The translations under genes and the position numbers were made by a program. The notes under the pieces were generated by a model. It saw nothing but the letters and a program-made list of their open reading frames with translations, searched no databases and was not told the DNA's origin. This document shows, piece after piece, positions 52,011 to 60,898 of a DNA stretch of 64,000 bases. Position 1 is the stretch's first letter; every line of letters begins with the position of its first letter. The DNA is from NZ13-RE01 sp964612975 (GTDB lineage: Bacteria > Dictyoglomota > Dictyoglomia > Dictyoglomales > Dictyoglomaceae), in NCBI GenBank assembly GCA_964612975.1, contig CAZTGC010000005.1:62001-126000 (forward strand), given 5' to 3'.

Positions 52011-53117
52011 TTATTTATGGTTTTCTGCCAATATTAACTCTAATTCTCCCCTGTGATTTTCTGGATCAAAATAACATTCGATAATTTTTTCATGGGGAAG
52101 CCTTTCAATTCTTTCATTCATTATATTTAAAACTTTAGTATTTATCTCTATAGCTTTTATAACGGGAATTCTCTCTGGATTTATATCAATTCCAAAGTAT
52201 CCTTGATATCCCACCATTTTTAAAGTATAAAGAAGAGCCTCTGTAGAGTCCCAATCCAAAATCCCTATATTAAGATCTTGATCGTAGTTTCCTAAGGGTT
52301 GGCTATTCCAATGGGTATGGAATAACCTTCCTTCCCTTGCTACTCTGGCATATGCATAGGGTAAATCTTCAAATCCCATTTTTACATGTCCCACCTCGGG
52401 ATTTAATCCCACAAGGGCATGCCCTTCTTTTAGTAGTTTTAAATTTTCTGGATTTTTTAATCTTGCTTCAATATCTCTTGCTGCTAAGATTCCATCAGCA
52501 GTGTTTCTATAAATATTGTTAGGGGCAGGCTCGTAAGGTTTTGGTTCGATAGCAACTTGCACTCCTGGGACTTCATCCATAGCTTGTGCTACTAATTCTT
52601 CAAAGGTATCCCACATATGGTAGTATAGATGCCCAAAGGAATAGGTGTACCCGTCAATTCCAGGCCAAATTATACATATATCTGCATTAGCCTCCTTAAC
52701 CAGTTTTAATCCTCCCACTAATCTCTCATATGCAATTTTTCTATATTTTTCATAGGGATTTGAGAGGGAACCAAATTCAAAGATTTTATCGTAAAATAAA
52801 CTTAAGGGAACTGCCACAAGTCTAATACCTGCTTCTTTCTCAAGCTTTTTATATAAATGTAGATTCTCCTCATTAACCTCAGCAGGATAATGGGCTTCAA
52901 TTCCTTTAACACCAAATTTTGCCATTTCTACTGCCATTTCCAATCTTTCAGGAATACTTTTTGGTTCTACATAAGGTTCGTGAAATCTTCCACCAGAAGG
53001 GGTAAAATACCAAATTCCCACAGAAAATTTTAGATCTAATTTAAAGATCTTAAGATGTTTTATAAGTTCTTCTTTATTTCTTTTTACTTTTTGGGGACGG
53101 TAATCTACAAAGGGCAT
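52011..53117 (-). CDS. Xylose-isomerase-like TIM-barrel protein
   Basis: 368 residues. The overall order matches class I (actinobacterial-type) xylose isomerases: FTPSGGRFHEPY near the N-terminus, VAIEPKPYEPAPNNIY (Glu and Lys of the metal/substrate site), GLNPEVGHVKMGFEDL (His ligand), then FHTHWNSQPLGNYDQDLNIG (DxD ligands) and YFGIDINPERIP. The 'FHDxD' catalytic pair is replaced by IEAHYPAEV, and the ligand Asp of 'HiDLN' is His. It is therefore probably an isomerase or epimerase of another sugar. It is monocistronic, with its own promoter (53149-53177). Confidence 0.8.
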   Translation of the reverse strand: MPFVDYRPQKVKRNKEELIKHLKIFKLDLKFSVGIWYFTPSGGRFHEPYVEPKSIPERLEMAVEMAKFGVKGIEAHYPAEVNEENLHLYKKLEKEAGIRLVAVPLSLFYDKIFEFGSLSNPYEKYRKIAYERLVGGLKLVKEANADICIIWPGIDGYTYSFGHLYYHMWDTFEELVAQAMDEVPGVQVAIEPKPYEPAPNNIYRNTADGILAARDIEARLKNPENLKLLKEGHALVGLNPEVGHVKMGFEDLPYAYARVAREGRLFHTHWNSQPLGNYDQDLNIGILDWDSTEALLYTLKMVGYQGYFGIDINPERIPVIKAIEINTKVLNIMNERIERLPHEKIIECYFDPENHRGELELILAENHK

Positions 53118-53148
53118 ACCAATACCTCCTTTTTACAAGTTTCATAAT

Positions 53149-53177
53149 AGTTTACAATAACATTTATTTATAGGCAA
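53149..53177 (-). promoter_or_regulatory. Promoter of the isomerase-like gene
   Basis: On the minus strand: -35 TTGCCT (53177-53172), 17-bp spacer, -10 TAAACT (53154-53149), about 30 nt upstream of the start codon and its AAGGAGG site. Confidence 0.5.
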
Positions 53178-53266
53178 TCGTTTTAAAAAATTTCCCTTTA
53201 AATTTAAGACAAAAGATTGTGACTTAATCATGGGGAATTAAACTCTGGGGGAATTAAATTTCTTTA

Positions 53267-53297
53267 TTTAGAGGGAAGCATTAAGCCTCCCTCTAAA
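53267..53297 (-). terminator. Terminator of the rubrerythrin/ferritin-like operon
   Basis: A 10-bp stem TTTAGAGGGA (53267-53276) with 53288-53297 and two further inner G-C pairs, directly after the stop of the minus-strand gene at 53299. Only a short A/T run follows. Confidence 0.65.
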
Positions 53298-53298
53298 T

Positions 53299-53739
53299 TT
53301 ATAATCCTAAAAGGGTTGAAAGCTCAACCACATGTTCCTCTTCATCAATTATTACATGTCTTATTTGGTGTTCTAAGGTTTCAAATTCATAGGGGAATTC
53401 AGATTTATTCTCAACTACCTTCCTATAAATCTCTTTATAAAAATCTATAGCATCCTTTTCTCCCTTTAAATTTACTTCTAAAATCTCTTTAATTTCCTTT
53501 GCTTCGTAGGTTTCTGCAATTCCCATAGATGGCTCTCCATTTAAATAATTGGCAATTAAAGATCTGAAAATTTCCTCATGCTTTTCCTCATCACTGGCAA
53601 TCTCCTTTAATCTTTCTATAATAGGTTCTGCGTTTAATCCCTTTACCAGTTCAGCATGAGCTAAGTATTGAATTCTTGCTGCATGTTCCAATTCCAAGGC
53701 TCTATTAAGCATCTTAATCAAATCTTCTTTTACAGACAT
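53299..53739 (-). CDS. Ferritin-like di-iron protein
   Basis: 146 residues, four-helix bundle pattern with paired di-iron ligands: LELEHAARIQYLAHAE and SDEEKHEEIF (ExxH) in the first half, LKGEKDAIDFYKEIY and IIDEEEHVVELST in the second. It lacks a rubredoxin-type domain. It is probably a bacterioferritin- or rubrerythrin-like protein that stores iron or removes peroxide. The start is the ATG at 53739 behind GGGAGGTG; the GTG three codons earlier overlaps that site. It follows the rubrerythrin gene by 20 bp. Confidence 0.82.
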   Translation of the reverse strand: MSVKEDLIKMLNRALELEHAARIQYLAHAELVKGLNAEPIIERLKEIASDEEKHEEIFRSLIANYLNGEPSMGIAETYEAKEIKEILEVNLKGEKDAIDFYKEIYRKVVENKSEFPYEFETLEHQIRHVIIDEEEHVVELSTLLGL

Positions 53740-53759
53740 TAAAAACACCTCCCAACTTT

Positions 53760-54269
53760 TTATATTGAAAATTCTTTATAGGAACTTTTAGGGGCTCCAC
53801 AAACAGGACATTTTTCTGGGGGTTCTCCCTCTACAGTATGTCCACAGATGGGACATATATAAATTTTCCCTACGGGATAATCCTCGTTTTTACTTGCAAG
53901 CTCCTTTGCTTTTTTATACATCTCTGCATGAATTTTTTCTGCCTCCCATGCAAATCTTGTACTCCTTTCTGCTCCCTTTTCGTTTTGGAAAAGGGCGGTA
54001 TTGTTGTAAACAGGATACATCTCCTCAATTTCATAGGTTTCTCCATCAATACATTGTTGAATATTATTTATTATATCCTGAATTAACCCCAATTCTCTAT
54101 AGTGATTTCTTGCATGGACAAATTCAGCATAAGCAATTGCTCTATAAAGATTTGCAAGCTTTGTTAGTCCCTTTTTTTCTGCTTCCTCTGCAAAGATAGT
54201 ATATTTCATATGGGCCATACTTTCTCCTGCAAAGGCATCGTGAAGAAATTTTTCTGTCATCTTTCTCAT
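53760..54269 (-). CDS. rbr: Rubrerythrin
   Basis: 169 residues. An N-terminal di-iron four-helix domain (FAGESMAHMKYTIFAEEAEK, AYAEFVHARNHYRELG, EAEKIHAEMYKKA) and a C-terminal rubredoxin-like Fe(SCys)4 site (YICPICGHTVEGEPPEKCPV, CGAP). It reduces hydrogen peroxide using electrons from NADH through rubredoxin and its reductase, encoded at 23097-24447. The ATG at 54269 follows AAAGGAGGTGATT. Standard protection of a strict anaerobe. Confidence 0.94.
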   Translation of the reverse strand: MRKMTEKFLHDAFAGESMAHMKYTIFAEEAEKKGLTKLANLYRAIAYAEFVHARNHYRELGLIQDIINNIQQCIDGETYEIEEMYPVYNNTALFQNEKGAERSTRFAWEAEKIHAEMYKKAKELASKNEDYPVGKIYICPICGHTVEGEPPEKCPVCGAPKSSYKEFSI

Positions 54270-54291
54270 AGGAATCACCTCCTTTTTGAAA

Positions 54292-54320
54292 ATTATAACA
54301 ATTATACTTTAAGCTTGCAA
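54292..54320 (-). promoter_or_regulatory. Promoter of the rubrerythrin operon
   Basis: On the minus strand: -35 TTGCAA (54320-54315), 17-bp spacer, -10 TATAAT (54297-54292) with an extended TG, about 22 nt upstream of the start codon. Confidence 0.65.
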
Positions 54321-54400
54321 TCCATAAACATTCTTTGTTATTCCTAAAGTCAAGTTACACATAATTAATTTAGAAGATCTTTCCTTTTAGTAACAATATT

Positions 54401-54438
54401 TGACATTTTTATTTGTATACCACAAAGATTATTTAGGT
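54401..54438 (+). repeat. 38-bp repeat, copy 1 (upstream of the ROK-gene promoter)
   Basis: A 38-bp sequence found again, perfectly but inverted, at 63412-63449. It contains the dyad TTTGTATACCACAAA (TTTGT, 5 nt, ACAAA). It ends 2 bp before the -35 of the ROK regulator gene. It could be an operator for that regulator (inference) or an upstream activating element. Confidence 0.85.
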
Positions 54439-54440
54439 GC

Positions 54441-54470
54441 TTGACAGAATTAAAGATAAAATTTTAAAAT
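54441..54470 (+). promoter_or_regulatory. Promoter of the ROK regulator gene
   Basis: TTGACA (54441-54446), 18-bp spacer, TAAAAT (54465-54470), directly downstream of the 38-bp element. The leader to the ATG at 54522 is about 45 nt. Confidence 0.65.
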
Positions 54471-54521
54471 TAATCAAACTTTCTTTCTTAATGAAATAAA
54501 TTTTAAAAGGGGTAGATTGCT

Positions 54522-55709
54522 ATGGTATTTATAAGAACAGGAGAGACAGGAAAGATTGCCCAACAAAGGGAAATTAATAGGACAATTATATTAAATGGTT
54601 TCTTAAGATACAAAAATATATCAAGAACTGATTTGGCCAAAAGATTTAATCTTAGTAAAAGCACTGTTACTCGTCTTGTAAGTAACCTTATCTCTGAAAA
54701 TATGATAAAAGAAGTAGGAAGCCTATCCAAGGGATTAGGAAGAAAGGCAATTGCTTTAAGCTTAAATCCAGATTATAAAAAGGCTGTCGCTATAAAGATT
54801 GGAGTCACAATTTCTACTGTAGCAAGAATAAATTTTGCTATGAAGATTGAAGATTATCTAAATTTTTCTACACCAGAAGATCCCCAAGAATTTATCAAAA
54901 ATGTTATTGAAGGGATGGACAAATTATTTCCAGAAAGAAAAGAAAAGATTCATGCCATAGGAATTGGAGTTCCAGGAATTGTAGATAATACTTTTCAAAA
55001 TATAGTTATTGCCCCAAACTTGAGATGGAAAGATGTCCCTTTAGCTCTTCTTTTAGAGGAAAAAATTAAAGAACATTTTAATATTAATATCCCAGCAAAA
55101 ATGGATAATGAAGCAAATTTAGCTGTGGTTGCTGAGGGAATGTTGGGAAAGAAAATAGGATATAATGATGTAAATATTGCTTATGTATTCATTGGGGAGG
55201 GAATTGGAACAGGTTTAATTATTGATGGCAAATTACATAGAGGCAATAAAAATACTGCAGGAGAATTTGGACATATGGTTATATCTAAGAATGGAATTCC
55301 CTGTAAATGTGGAAATAAAGGATGTTGGGAAAGATATGCATCATTATCGAGTTCTGCAAGTAAGAGTTTAGGACTTGATCTTAGAGAGGAAAAAATTGGA
55401 GTGAAAGATGAAAATCTTTTGAAGGATCTTGCTTATGAAATTTCTGCAGGAATAATAAATATAGTAAATGGACTTAATCCTGATGTGATAATTCTTGGAG
55501 GACCTTTAATCACATCAAAATTTGCTTCTTTCTGGGAAGAGGTAAAGAATGAAATTGTAAAAAATGTAAAGAAATATAGCATTACTCCAGCAGCAGGAGA
55601 GGTAAGGATTGAACTTACTTCATTTTTAGATTGCCCTGCAGAATTGGTTGGAGCTGGTATTTGGGCCTTTTGGGATATTTTTGAGGGGCCTGTTCTCTCT
55701 ACAATTTAA
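54522..55709 (+). CDS. ROK-family transcriptional regulator (XylR/NagC type)
   Basis: 395 residues. An N-terminal winged helix-turn-helix (ISRTDLAKRFNLSKSTVTRL, VSNLISENMIKEVG) is fused to a ROK sugar-kinase-like domain: IGIGVPGIVDNTFQ, ANLAVVAEGMLG, GEGIGTGLIIDGKLHRG and the zinc-binding CKCGNKGCWERYAS. It binds DNA and is released by a sugar or sugar derivative. The neighbouring glycan genes (glgP, nagA, GH1, GH94) are candidate targets. An AGGGGT site precedes the ATG. It overlaps the convergent hydrolase gene by 4 bp. Confidence 0.92.
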   Translation: MVFIRTGETGKIAQQREINRTIILNGFLRYKNISRTDLAKRFNLSKSTVTRLVSNLISENMIKEVGSLSKGLGRKAIALSLNPDYKKAVAIKIGVTISTVARINFAMKIEDYLNFSTPEDPQEFIKNVIEGMDKLFPERKEKIHAIGIGVPGIVDNTFQNIVIAPNLRWKDVPLALLLEEKIKEHFNINIPAKMDNEANLAVVAEGMLGKKIGYNDVNIAYVFIGEGIGTGLIIDGKLHRGNKNTAGEFGHMVISKNGIPCKCGNKGCWERYASLSSSASKSLGLDLREEKIGVKDENLLKDLAYEISAGIINIVNGLNPDVIILGGPLITSKFASFWEEVKNEIVKNVKKYSITPAAGEVRIELTSFLDCPAELVGAGIWAFWDIFEGPVLSTI

Positions 55710-56971
55710 TTTTCTATTATTTCAGGAATTGTGGAACTATATAATGGGAAGCCCTTGTAATTTCCTACAAAATCAAAGAAAAATGCAAAATATTTTTTAT
55801 TAATAGTGATTTCTATCGTATTTTTTTCCAAAATTAATTTTTCAAATCTTATCCATCTAAAATCTTTGGTATCATTTTCTGCGTACCAGATAGAAAGTTC
55901 CCCTTGGGAATAACCTTCTAAATTTACTTCAAATATTATTCTATTGTTTATCTTTTTATATTCTGAAACAATCTTAGGAGGAAAGAATTTTTCTTTTATT
56001 CCATAATAAGCCATTATATAAGCTCTTATAAACCTTTCATTTGGAGTATGGCCTGTATTGGGCATCACAATATAAAATTTTTCTCCCAAAAGCTCTGGAA
56101 AATATAACTTTCCTGAAGTAAGGGGCCAGTAGGGATCATTACTTCCCACAAGTACATATTTAGGAATTTTAAGATCATCAATATAATAGTAAGGATCTAC
56201 AATTTTTAATAATTTTATTGCCTTTTCTTCTTCTACTTTCTCCCTTGTTAGTCCCCTTCTTGTATATGGCTCCAATTCATAGCTATAATTACCAAACTCC
56301 TCAATTTGAAGTTCCATATGTTTTTCTAAGTTTAATAAATTTATAGAAGAGGGAACAATTGCTTTAATTCTCTTATCACATGCGGATGATAGCCAACAGG
56401 TCCAACCTCTTTTAGAAACTCCTCCCACTATAAAGGAAATATTATCATTCTTAAAATATTCATTTAGAAAAGTTAACGAAACAGAAACACTCTTTGACAT
56501 AGGATATAACAGAACCCATGTTGGATCTTCAGTTTCCAAGAAGTTTTCAAAGGTATATGCAACAAGACTATCTTCTGTATATCCAAATAAAGGTTGGTTG
56601 GGGATATCATAAATAATTACCACAGGAACTTTAACAACATTTGATAACTTTACTCCTTGAGTAAGCAATTCTCTATCAAAAATGAAACTTCCACCAGTAA
56701 GATAAACAAATACAATATCAGTTTCATATTGGGGAGGGAGAATAATCAATAAATCGTGCCTCCAGGGTATTTTCTTCCAAACCTGAGAAAGGATATTAAA
56801 AAGATGCATTTTCCCTGGAAACCCTAAAATAGAGGTATCAAAGGAAGATTTTTCAAATACTTCAAGATATTTCATATTTTCCTTTACTACCTCTTTGAGA
56901 CTTGTAAAGGAATTTGAAAAAGAAAGGGAAGAAAGAAAAATAAATAATATTAGAATATTAAATAGTCTCAT
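55706..56971 (-). CDS. Secreted PhoPQ-activated pathogenicity-related (PqaA-like) hydrolase
   Basis: 421 residues with a signal peptide (LFNILILFIFLSSLSFS). The alpha/beta-hydrolase family signature is clear: VGGVSKRGWTCWLSSACDKR, AIVPSSINLLNLEKHMELQI, VLVGSNDPYWPLTSGKLYFP and VMPNTGHTPNERF. The family (PhoPQ-related in enterobacteria, and in anaerobes) has an uncertain enzymatic role. It is coupled to glgP by a 4-bp overlap, which is unexpected for an exported protein and a cytoplasmic enzyme. Confidence 0.85.
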   Translation of the reverse strand: MRLFNILILFIFLSSLSFSNSFTSLKEVVKENMKYLEVFEKSSFDTSILGFPGKMHLFNILSQVWKKIPWRHDLLIILPPQYETDIVFVYLTGGSFIFDRELLTQGVKLSNVVKVPVVIIYDIPNQPLFGYTEDSLVAYTFENFLETEDPTWVLLYPMSKSVSVSLTFLNEYFKNDNISFIVGGVSKRGWTCWLSSACDKRIKAIVPSSINLLNLEKHMELQIEEFGNYSYELEPYTRRGLTREKVEEEKAIKLLKIVDPYYYIDDLKIPKYVLVGSNDPYWPLTSGKLYFPELLGEKFYIVMPNTGHTPNERFIRAYIMAYYGIKEKFFPPKIVSEYKKINNRIIFEVNLEGYSQGELSIWYAENDTKDFRWIRFEKLILEKNTIEITINKKYFAFFFDFVGNYKGFPLYSSTIPEIIEN

Positions 56972-58668
56972 ATTCTCCTAAAATATGCATCGGTTATATA
57001 TCTTTTCATCATTCTGTGGGTATTAAAATAGGACGCTATACTTCCTATGGAATTTTTCATTATTTTAATCCAGTTATCTGGGTGATCATAATACATAGGA
57101 ATTATTAAATATTCCAGCTTGTTATATAAATCATCTATCTCTTCTTGTAAATGATTTTCTATACTTCTTTCCTCTTTTGGAGAAGGGCCAATGGACCATC
57201 CCGTTACTCCTTCCAGACAACCCTCAATCCACCAACCATCAAGAACACTAAAATTAATTACCCCATTATGAGCTGCCTTCATTCCACTGGTACCTGATGC
57301 CTCTAATGGTCTTTGGGGTGTATTTAACCAAACATCAACTCCAGAGATAATTTTCTTTGCCATATTTATATTATAATCCTGAAGATATACAATATAAATA
57401 TCATTTTTAAATTCTTGAATATAATTGAAAATCTCTTTAATTAATCTTTTACCCTCCTCATCTCTTGGATGCGCCTTCCCCGCATAGACAATTTGTAGTG
57501 GTCCCTTCCTTTTTACCCTTCTTAAACGATTAAGATCTGAAAAAAGTAAGTGGGGTCTTTTATATGCAGTGGCTCTTCTTGCAAATCCTAAGGTAAGAAT
57601 ATTCTTATCAAATTTTACCTCTGTTTGAGAATATATTAAATCTATTAATTCCCTCTTTGCCTGCTGATGGGCCTCCCATATCTTTTCATCGGGAATAATC
57701 CCTACCCTTGCTAAAAGTTCTGGTTCATTGGCCCATCCTGGTATATACTCATCATATAATTTTCTAAAACTTTCTGAGGTCCAGGTAAAGGAATGAACTC
57801 CATTGGTAATTGCAGATATTTTTCTTCCCGGAAACATAGCAGAAGAAATTTCCTGATGTCTTTTAGCAACCCCATTTACATATCCTGAAAGGTTTAAAGC
57901 TAAAAGGGTCATATTTAGCTCCCTTTCTCCCCCAAATTTTGTTAGAAGATCATAAGAGATGAAATCTCCAAGAATCTTCTTTACTAAATCATAAGAAAAC
58001 TTGTCATGTCCTGCTTCCACTGGGGTGTGGGTTGTAAAGACACATTTTTCTCTAACAGCTTCTAATCTTTCCTCTATAGGTCTTCCATCGGTTTTTTTAA
58101 GAAGCTCTAAGGTAAGTAATGCAGAATGTCCCTCATTTATATGATATTTTCTTATGTTAAGATTTAGTGCTTCTAAGATTCTAAATCCTCCAATTCCAAG
58201 AATAATCTCCTGTTTTAAACGATAGAGAGAATCTCCTCCATATAGATAATCTGTGATAATTCTGTCCTCTTCTGAATTTTGAGGAAGATTTGTATCTAAG
58301 AAAATAACAGGGACAATATAGCCTGTATATGCAGTCCAATAATAAACCCAAGGCTTAATAAATACCTTTTTCCCCTCAATATCCACAGAAACCTCGATGG
58401 GCAAAGGAGTTAAAAGATTCTCAGGATTCCATTCACAGGGTAATTCCTTTTGAAAACCATCCTCTGTAATTACCTGCTTAAAGTATCCCTTTCTACTTAT
58501 AAGGGTTACTCCAACAAAGGGGATGTTAAGATCTGCAGCAGTTCTTATAACATCTCCTGCTAATACTCCTAATCCCCCACTGTAGGTAGGAATCTCTGAT
58601 ATTAGAGCAATCTCCATTGAAAAATATGCAATAACTTGTTCCTTTTTTAATACCTCAAAAATGTCCAT
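56968..58668 (-). CDS. glgP: Alpha-glucan (glycogen/maltodextrin) phosphorylase, short form
   Basis: 566 residues. GlgP landmarks: IAYFSMEIALISEIPTYSGG, LGVLAGDVIRTAADL, YHINEGHSALLTLELL, VFTTHTPVEAGHDKFSYDL, AITNGVHSFTWTS, and the PLP-lysine segment PLEASGTSGMKAAHNGVINF. It releases glucose-1-phosphate from alpha-1,4-glucans. It is shorter than the ~800-residue classical enzyme and has the compact layout seen in thermophiles. The promoter is at 58740-58712 on the minus strand. Confidence 0.94.
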   Translation of the reverse strand: MDIFEVLKKEQVIAYFSMEIALISEIPTYSGGLGVLAGDVIRTAADLNIPFVGVTLISRKGYFKQVITEDGFQKELPCEWNPENLLTPLPIEVSVDIEGKKVFIKPWVYYWTAYTGYIVPVIFLDTNLPQNSEEDRIITDYLYGGDSLYRLKQEIILGIGGFRILEALNLNIRKYHINEGHSALLTLELLKKTDGRPIEERLEAVREKCVFTTHTPVEAGHDKFSYDLVKKILGDFISYDLLTKFGGERELNMTLLALNLSGYVNGVAKRHQEISSAMFPGRKISAITNGVHSFTWTSESFRKLYDEYIPGWANEPELLARVGIIPDEKIWEAHQQAKRELIDLIYSQTEVKFDKNILTLGFARRATAYKRPHLLFSDLNRLRRVKRKGPLQIVYAGKAHPRDEEGKRLIKEIFNYIQEFKNDIYIVYLQDYNINMAKKIISGVDVWLNTPQRPLEASGTSGMKAAHNGVINFSVLDGWWIEGCLEGVTGWSIGPSPKEERSIENHLQEEIDDLYNKLEYLIIPMYYDHPDNWIKIMKNSIGSIASYFNTHRMMKRYITDAYFRRI

Positions 58669-58711
58669 ATTTTGCCTCCTCTGGAAAGAAAAACTAAAAA
58701 GTTTCAGAATA

Positions 58712-58740
58712 ATAATAACTCAATTTAATCTAAATGTAAA
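58712..58740 (-). promoter_or_regulatory. Promoter of glgP
   Basis: On the minus strand: -35 TTTACA (58740-58735), 17-bp spacer, -10 TATTAT (58717-58712); the start codon at 58668 follows GAGGAGGC. Confidence 0.5.
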
Positions 58741-58786
58741 TTGTTTATAAAAAAGAGAATTAATTTAAAATAATTTAAATCTATTC

Positions 58787-58815
58787 TTGCAAAAATTAAA
58801 AATTCAATTTATAAT
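58787..58815 (+). promoter_or_regulatory. Promoter of the DUF4097-like gene
   Basis: TTGCAA (58787-58792), 17-bp spacer, TATAAT (58810-58815); ATG at 58858 behind AAAAGGAGG. Confidence 0.6.
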
Positions 58816-58857
58816 ATTGAAAAAAGATTTTTAAAATTTTTAAAAGGAGGTTAAAAT

Positions 58858-59637
58858 ATGGATGAGATAAGAAGAATTTTAAAAATGTTAGAAGAGGGAA
58901 GAATAACTGCAGAGGAGGCAGAAAAATTAATCTCTGCCATTGAGGAAAAGGGTAAAAAGGATAAAGGAGTATCAAGTTTAGGGAAAATTATAGGGGATTC
59001 GGTTTCCTCTGCCCTCTCTATTATCCCCGGAGTTTTAGGAAATGTTCTATCCTTTTCGGGAGAGGAGCTTTTGGAAGGAGAAATAACTTTTTCATTAGAT
59101 AGAGAGGAACCTTTAGAAGTAAATATTTCCGGTGGTGATTTAGATATTAAAACTGAAGAAAGGAATGACATGGTTTTAAAGGGAAAGGGAAGATATAACT
59201 TCAATGAGAATAAACTTACATTATCTGCTGGTGATTTCTTCTTAATATTGCCAAAACTTAAGGAACTTAAATTATCAATAAATGCAGGAGATTTTGATGG
59301 AGAGATTTGGGCAGATAAAATCAATATTATTTTAAATGCAGGAGATGCAGATATTCTCTTGAGATCTTCTGAAATAAGTTGTTTCATAAATATGGGAGAT
59401 ATGGACATAAAATTAATGGAAAAACCTAAGGAGGCAACAATAAATTGTAATATGGGAGATCTATCAATAATTCTTCCTGAAGATTTTGATGGAGTTATAA
59501 CCCCTAAGGTCTCCCTGGGTGATTTTTCTATGTTAAAGGAAGGCTATAAATATAAAGATAAAAAATACATTTTTGGAAGAGGAGAGAAAGGAGAAATTGA
59601 AATTTACTGTAAAATGGGGGATGTCTCAGTAAGATAA
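58858..59637 (+). CDS. SHOCT-like plus DUF4097-like beta-repeat protein (YvlB-type)
   Basis: 259 residues. A short helical N-terminal segment (IRRILKMLEEGRITAEEAEK) is the YvlB/SHOCT-like module, then a low-complexity linker (PGVLGNVLSFSG) and a C-terminal repeated beta-strand domain with recurring 'xxGDxxI' turns (NISGGDLDIK, NAGDFDGEIWAD, NAGDADILLR, NMGDMDIKL, NMGDLSIIL, KMGDVSVR). This is typical of DUF4097/putative adhesin beta-helices. No signal peptide is seen. Members often accompany stress regulators; the role here is unknown. It overlaps the convergent nagA by 12 bp. Confidence 0.75.
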   Translation: MDEIRRILKMLEEGRITAEEAEKLISAIEEKGKKDKGVSSLGKIIGDSVSSALSIIPGVLGNVLSFSGEELLEGEITFSLDREEPLEVNISGGDLDIKTEERNDMVLKGKGRYNFNENKLTLSAGDFFLILPKLKELKLSINAGDFDGEIWADKINIILNAGDADILLRSSEISCFINMGDMDIKLMEKPKEATINCNMGDLSIILPEDFDGVITPKVSLGDFSMLKEGYKYKDKKYIFGRGEKGEIEIYCKMGDVSVR

Positions 59638-60789
59638 ATTCTCAAAGACAACTTTTCCTTCCACAATGGTCATTTTAACTTGAAAATTGTTATCAAAAAT
59701 AACAATATCAGCATCCTTTCCTACCTCAAGACTTCCCTTTTTATTTTCTATCCCCAAAAGCACAGCAGGAGAATAGGATGCCATAAAAATAGCATCTTCC
59801 AATTTTATTTCCCCCATCTCCATCATATTTTTAACAGCAATATTTAAAGTTAAAGTGCTTCCTGCAATAGTCCCATCAGATAGGGTCGCCTTTCCATTAT
59901 TAACAATTACCCTTTGACCTGCTAATTTATATTCTCCATTGGGAAGTCCTGTCGCCATCATGGAATCAGTTACCAAAATTATTTTTTCCCTTGGCTTTAC
60001 CTTTGCTAAGAGTTTCAGAATATAAGAAGAAAGATGAATTCCATCTGCAATTATCTCTATACTTATCTCATTTCTTACTAATGCCACTCCTATAATTCCC
60101 ACTTCCCTATGATGAAGGGGACGCATTCCATTGAATATATGGGTAACATAAGATAATCCTAAGGATATGGCTTTTTCTATATCGTAAGTGGTGGCATCGG
60201 TATGACCTGCAGATATTCTAATTCCCTTCTCTCTAAGATAACTTATAATCTCGAAATTACCTTCGATTTCTGGAGCAAGGGTTACCAACTTTACATTTTT
60301 AGTTAATAATCTTTTCAAAACTTCAACATTTGGAGGTATGATACAATCTTCTCTTTGGGCTCCTTTATATTTTTTATTTAAAAATGGTCCCTCCAAATTT
60401 ATTCCCAAAATTTTTGCTCCATCTATCTTTCCTTCTTGTTTTAGAATAAAATTCTCAATAACCTTCACTGCCCTTTCCATATCCTCCAATGGTGCAGTAA
60501 GAACTGTGGGAAGAAATCCTGTGGTTCCATTTTTTGAAATAAATTTTAAAATTGTATCAAGGGCAGATTCTTCCCCATCAATAATATCTTTTCCATAGGC
60601 TCCATGGATATGGATATCAATAAATCCAGGAGATATAAAGTATTCTCTAAAATCAAGAATCTTTTTAAAATCTCCTAAATTCTTATTTTCTCCTACATAT
60701 AAAATTTTATCTCCCTCTATTCCAATAGCTCCCCCTTCAATTATTTTATTAGGAGTGATAACCTTTCCCAGAATTAAAGTTTTTTCCAT
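59626..60789 (-). CDS. nagA: N-acetylglucosamine-6-phosphate deacetylase
   Basis: 387 residues. Amidohydrolase features: ISPGFIDIHIHGAYGKDI (metal-binding HxH), INLEGPFLNKKYKGA (Glu ligand), RISAGHTDATTYDIEKAI, VTHIFNGMRPLHHREVG, IIADGIHL and VTDSMMATGLPNGEYKL (catalytic Asp). It releases acetate from GlcNAc-6-P, feeding amino-sugar use or peptidoglycan recycling. An AGGAGGT site precedes the ATG. No nagB is in the window. Confidence 0.95.
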   Translation of the reverse strand: MEKTLILGKVITPNKIIEGGAIGIEGDKILYVGENKNLGDFKKILDFREYFISPGFIDIHIHGAYGKDIIDGEESALDTILKFISKNGTTGFLPTVLTAPLEDMERAVKVIENFILKQEGKIDGAKILGINLEGPFLNKKYKGAQREDCIIPPNVEVLKRLLTKNVKLVTLAPEIEGNFEIISYLREKGIRISAGHTDATTYDIEKAISLGLSYVTHIFNGMRPLHHREVGIIGVALVRNEISIEIIADGIHLSSYILKLLAKVKPREKIILVTDSMMATGLPNGEYKLAGQRVIVNNGKATLSDGTIAGSTLTLNIAVKNMMEMGEIKLEDAIFMASYSPAVLLGIENKKGSLEVGKDADIVIFDNNFQVKMTIVEGKVVFENLSY

Positions 60790-60898
60790 AATCTTACCTC
60801 CTATAATTCCAAATCTCTTTTAATAATGATATCATTTTTTATCTTTGGAATTTGGTGTTAATATGGAAAGGACCGTAGGATTTTTTCTTAAAGGAAAC

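Noticed and set aside
54399..54421. TTGACA at 54400 as a promoter with TATACC
   Set aside because: The spacer would be 10 bp, and the first T is not kept in the second copy of the 38-bp element.
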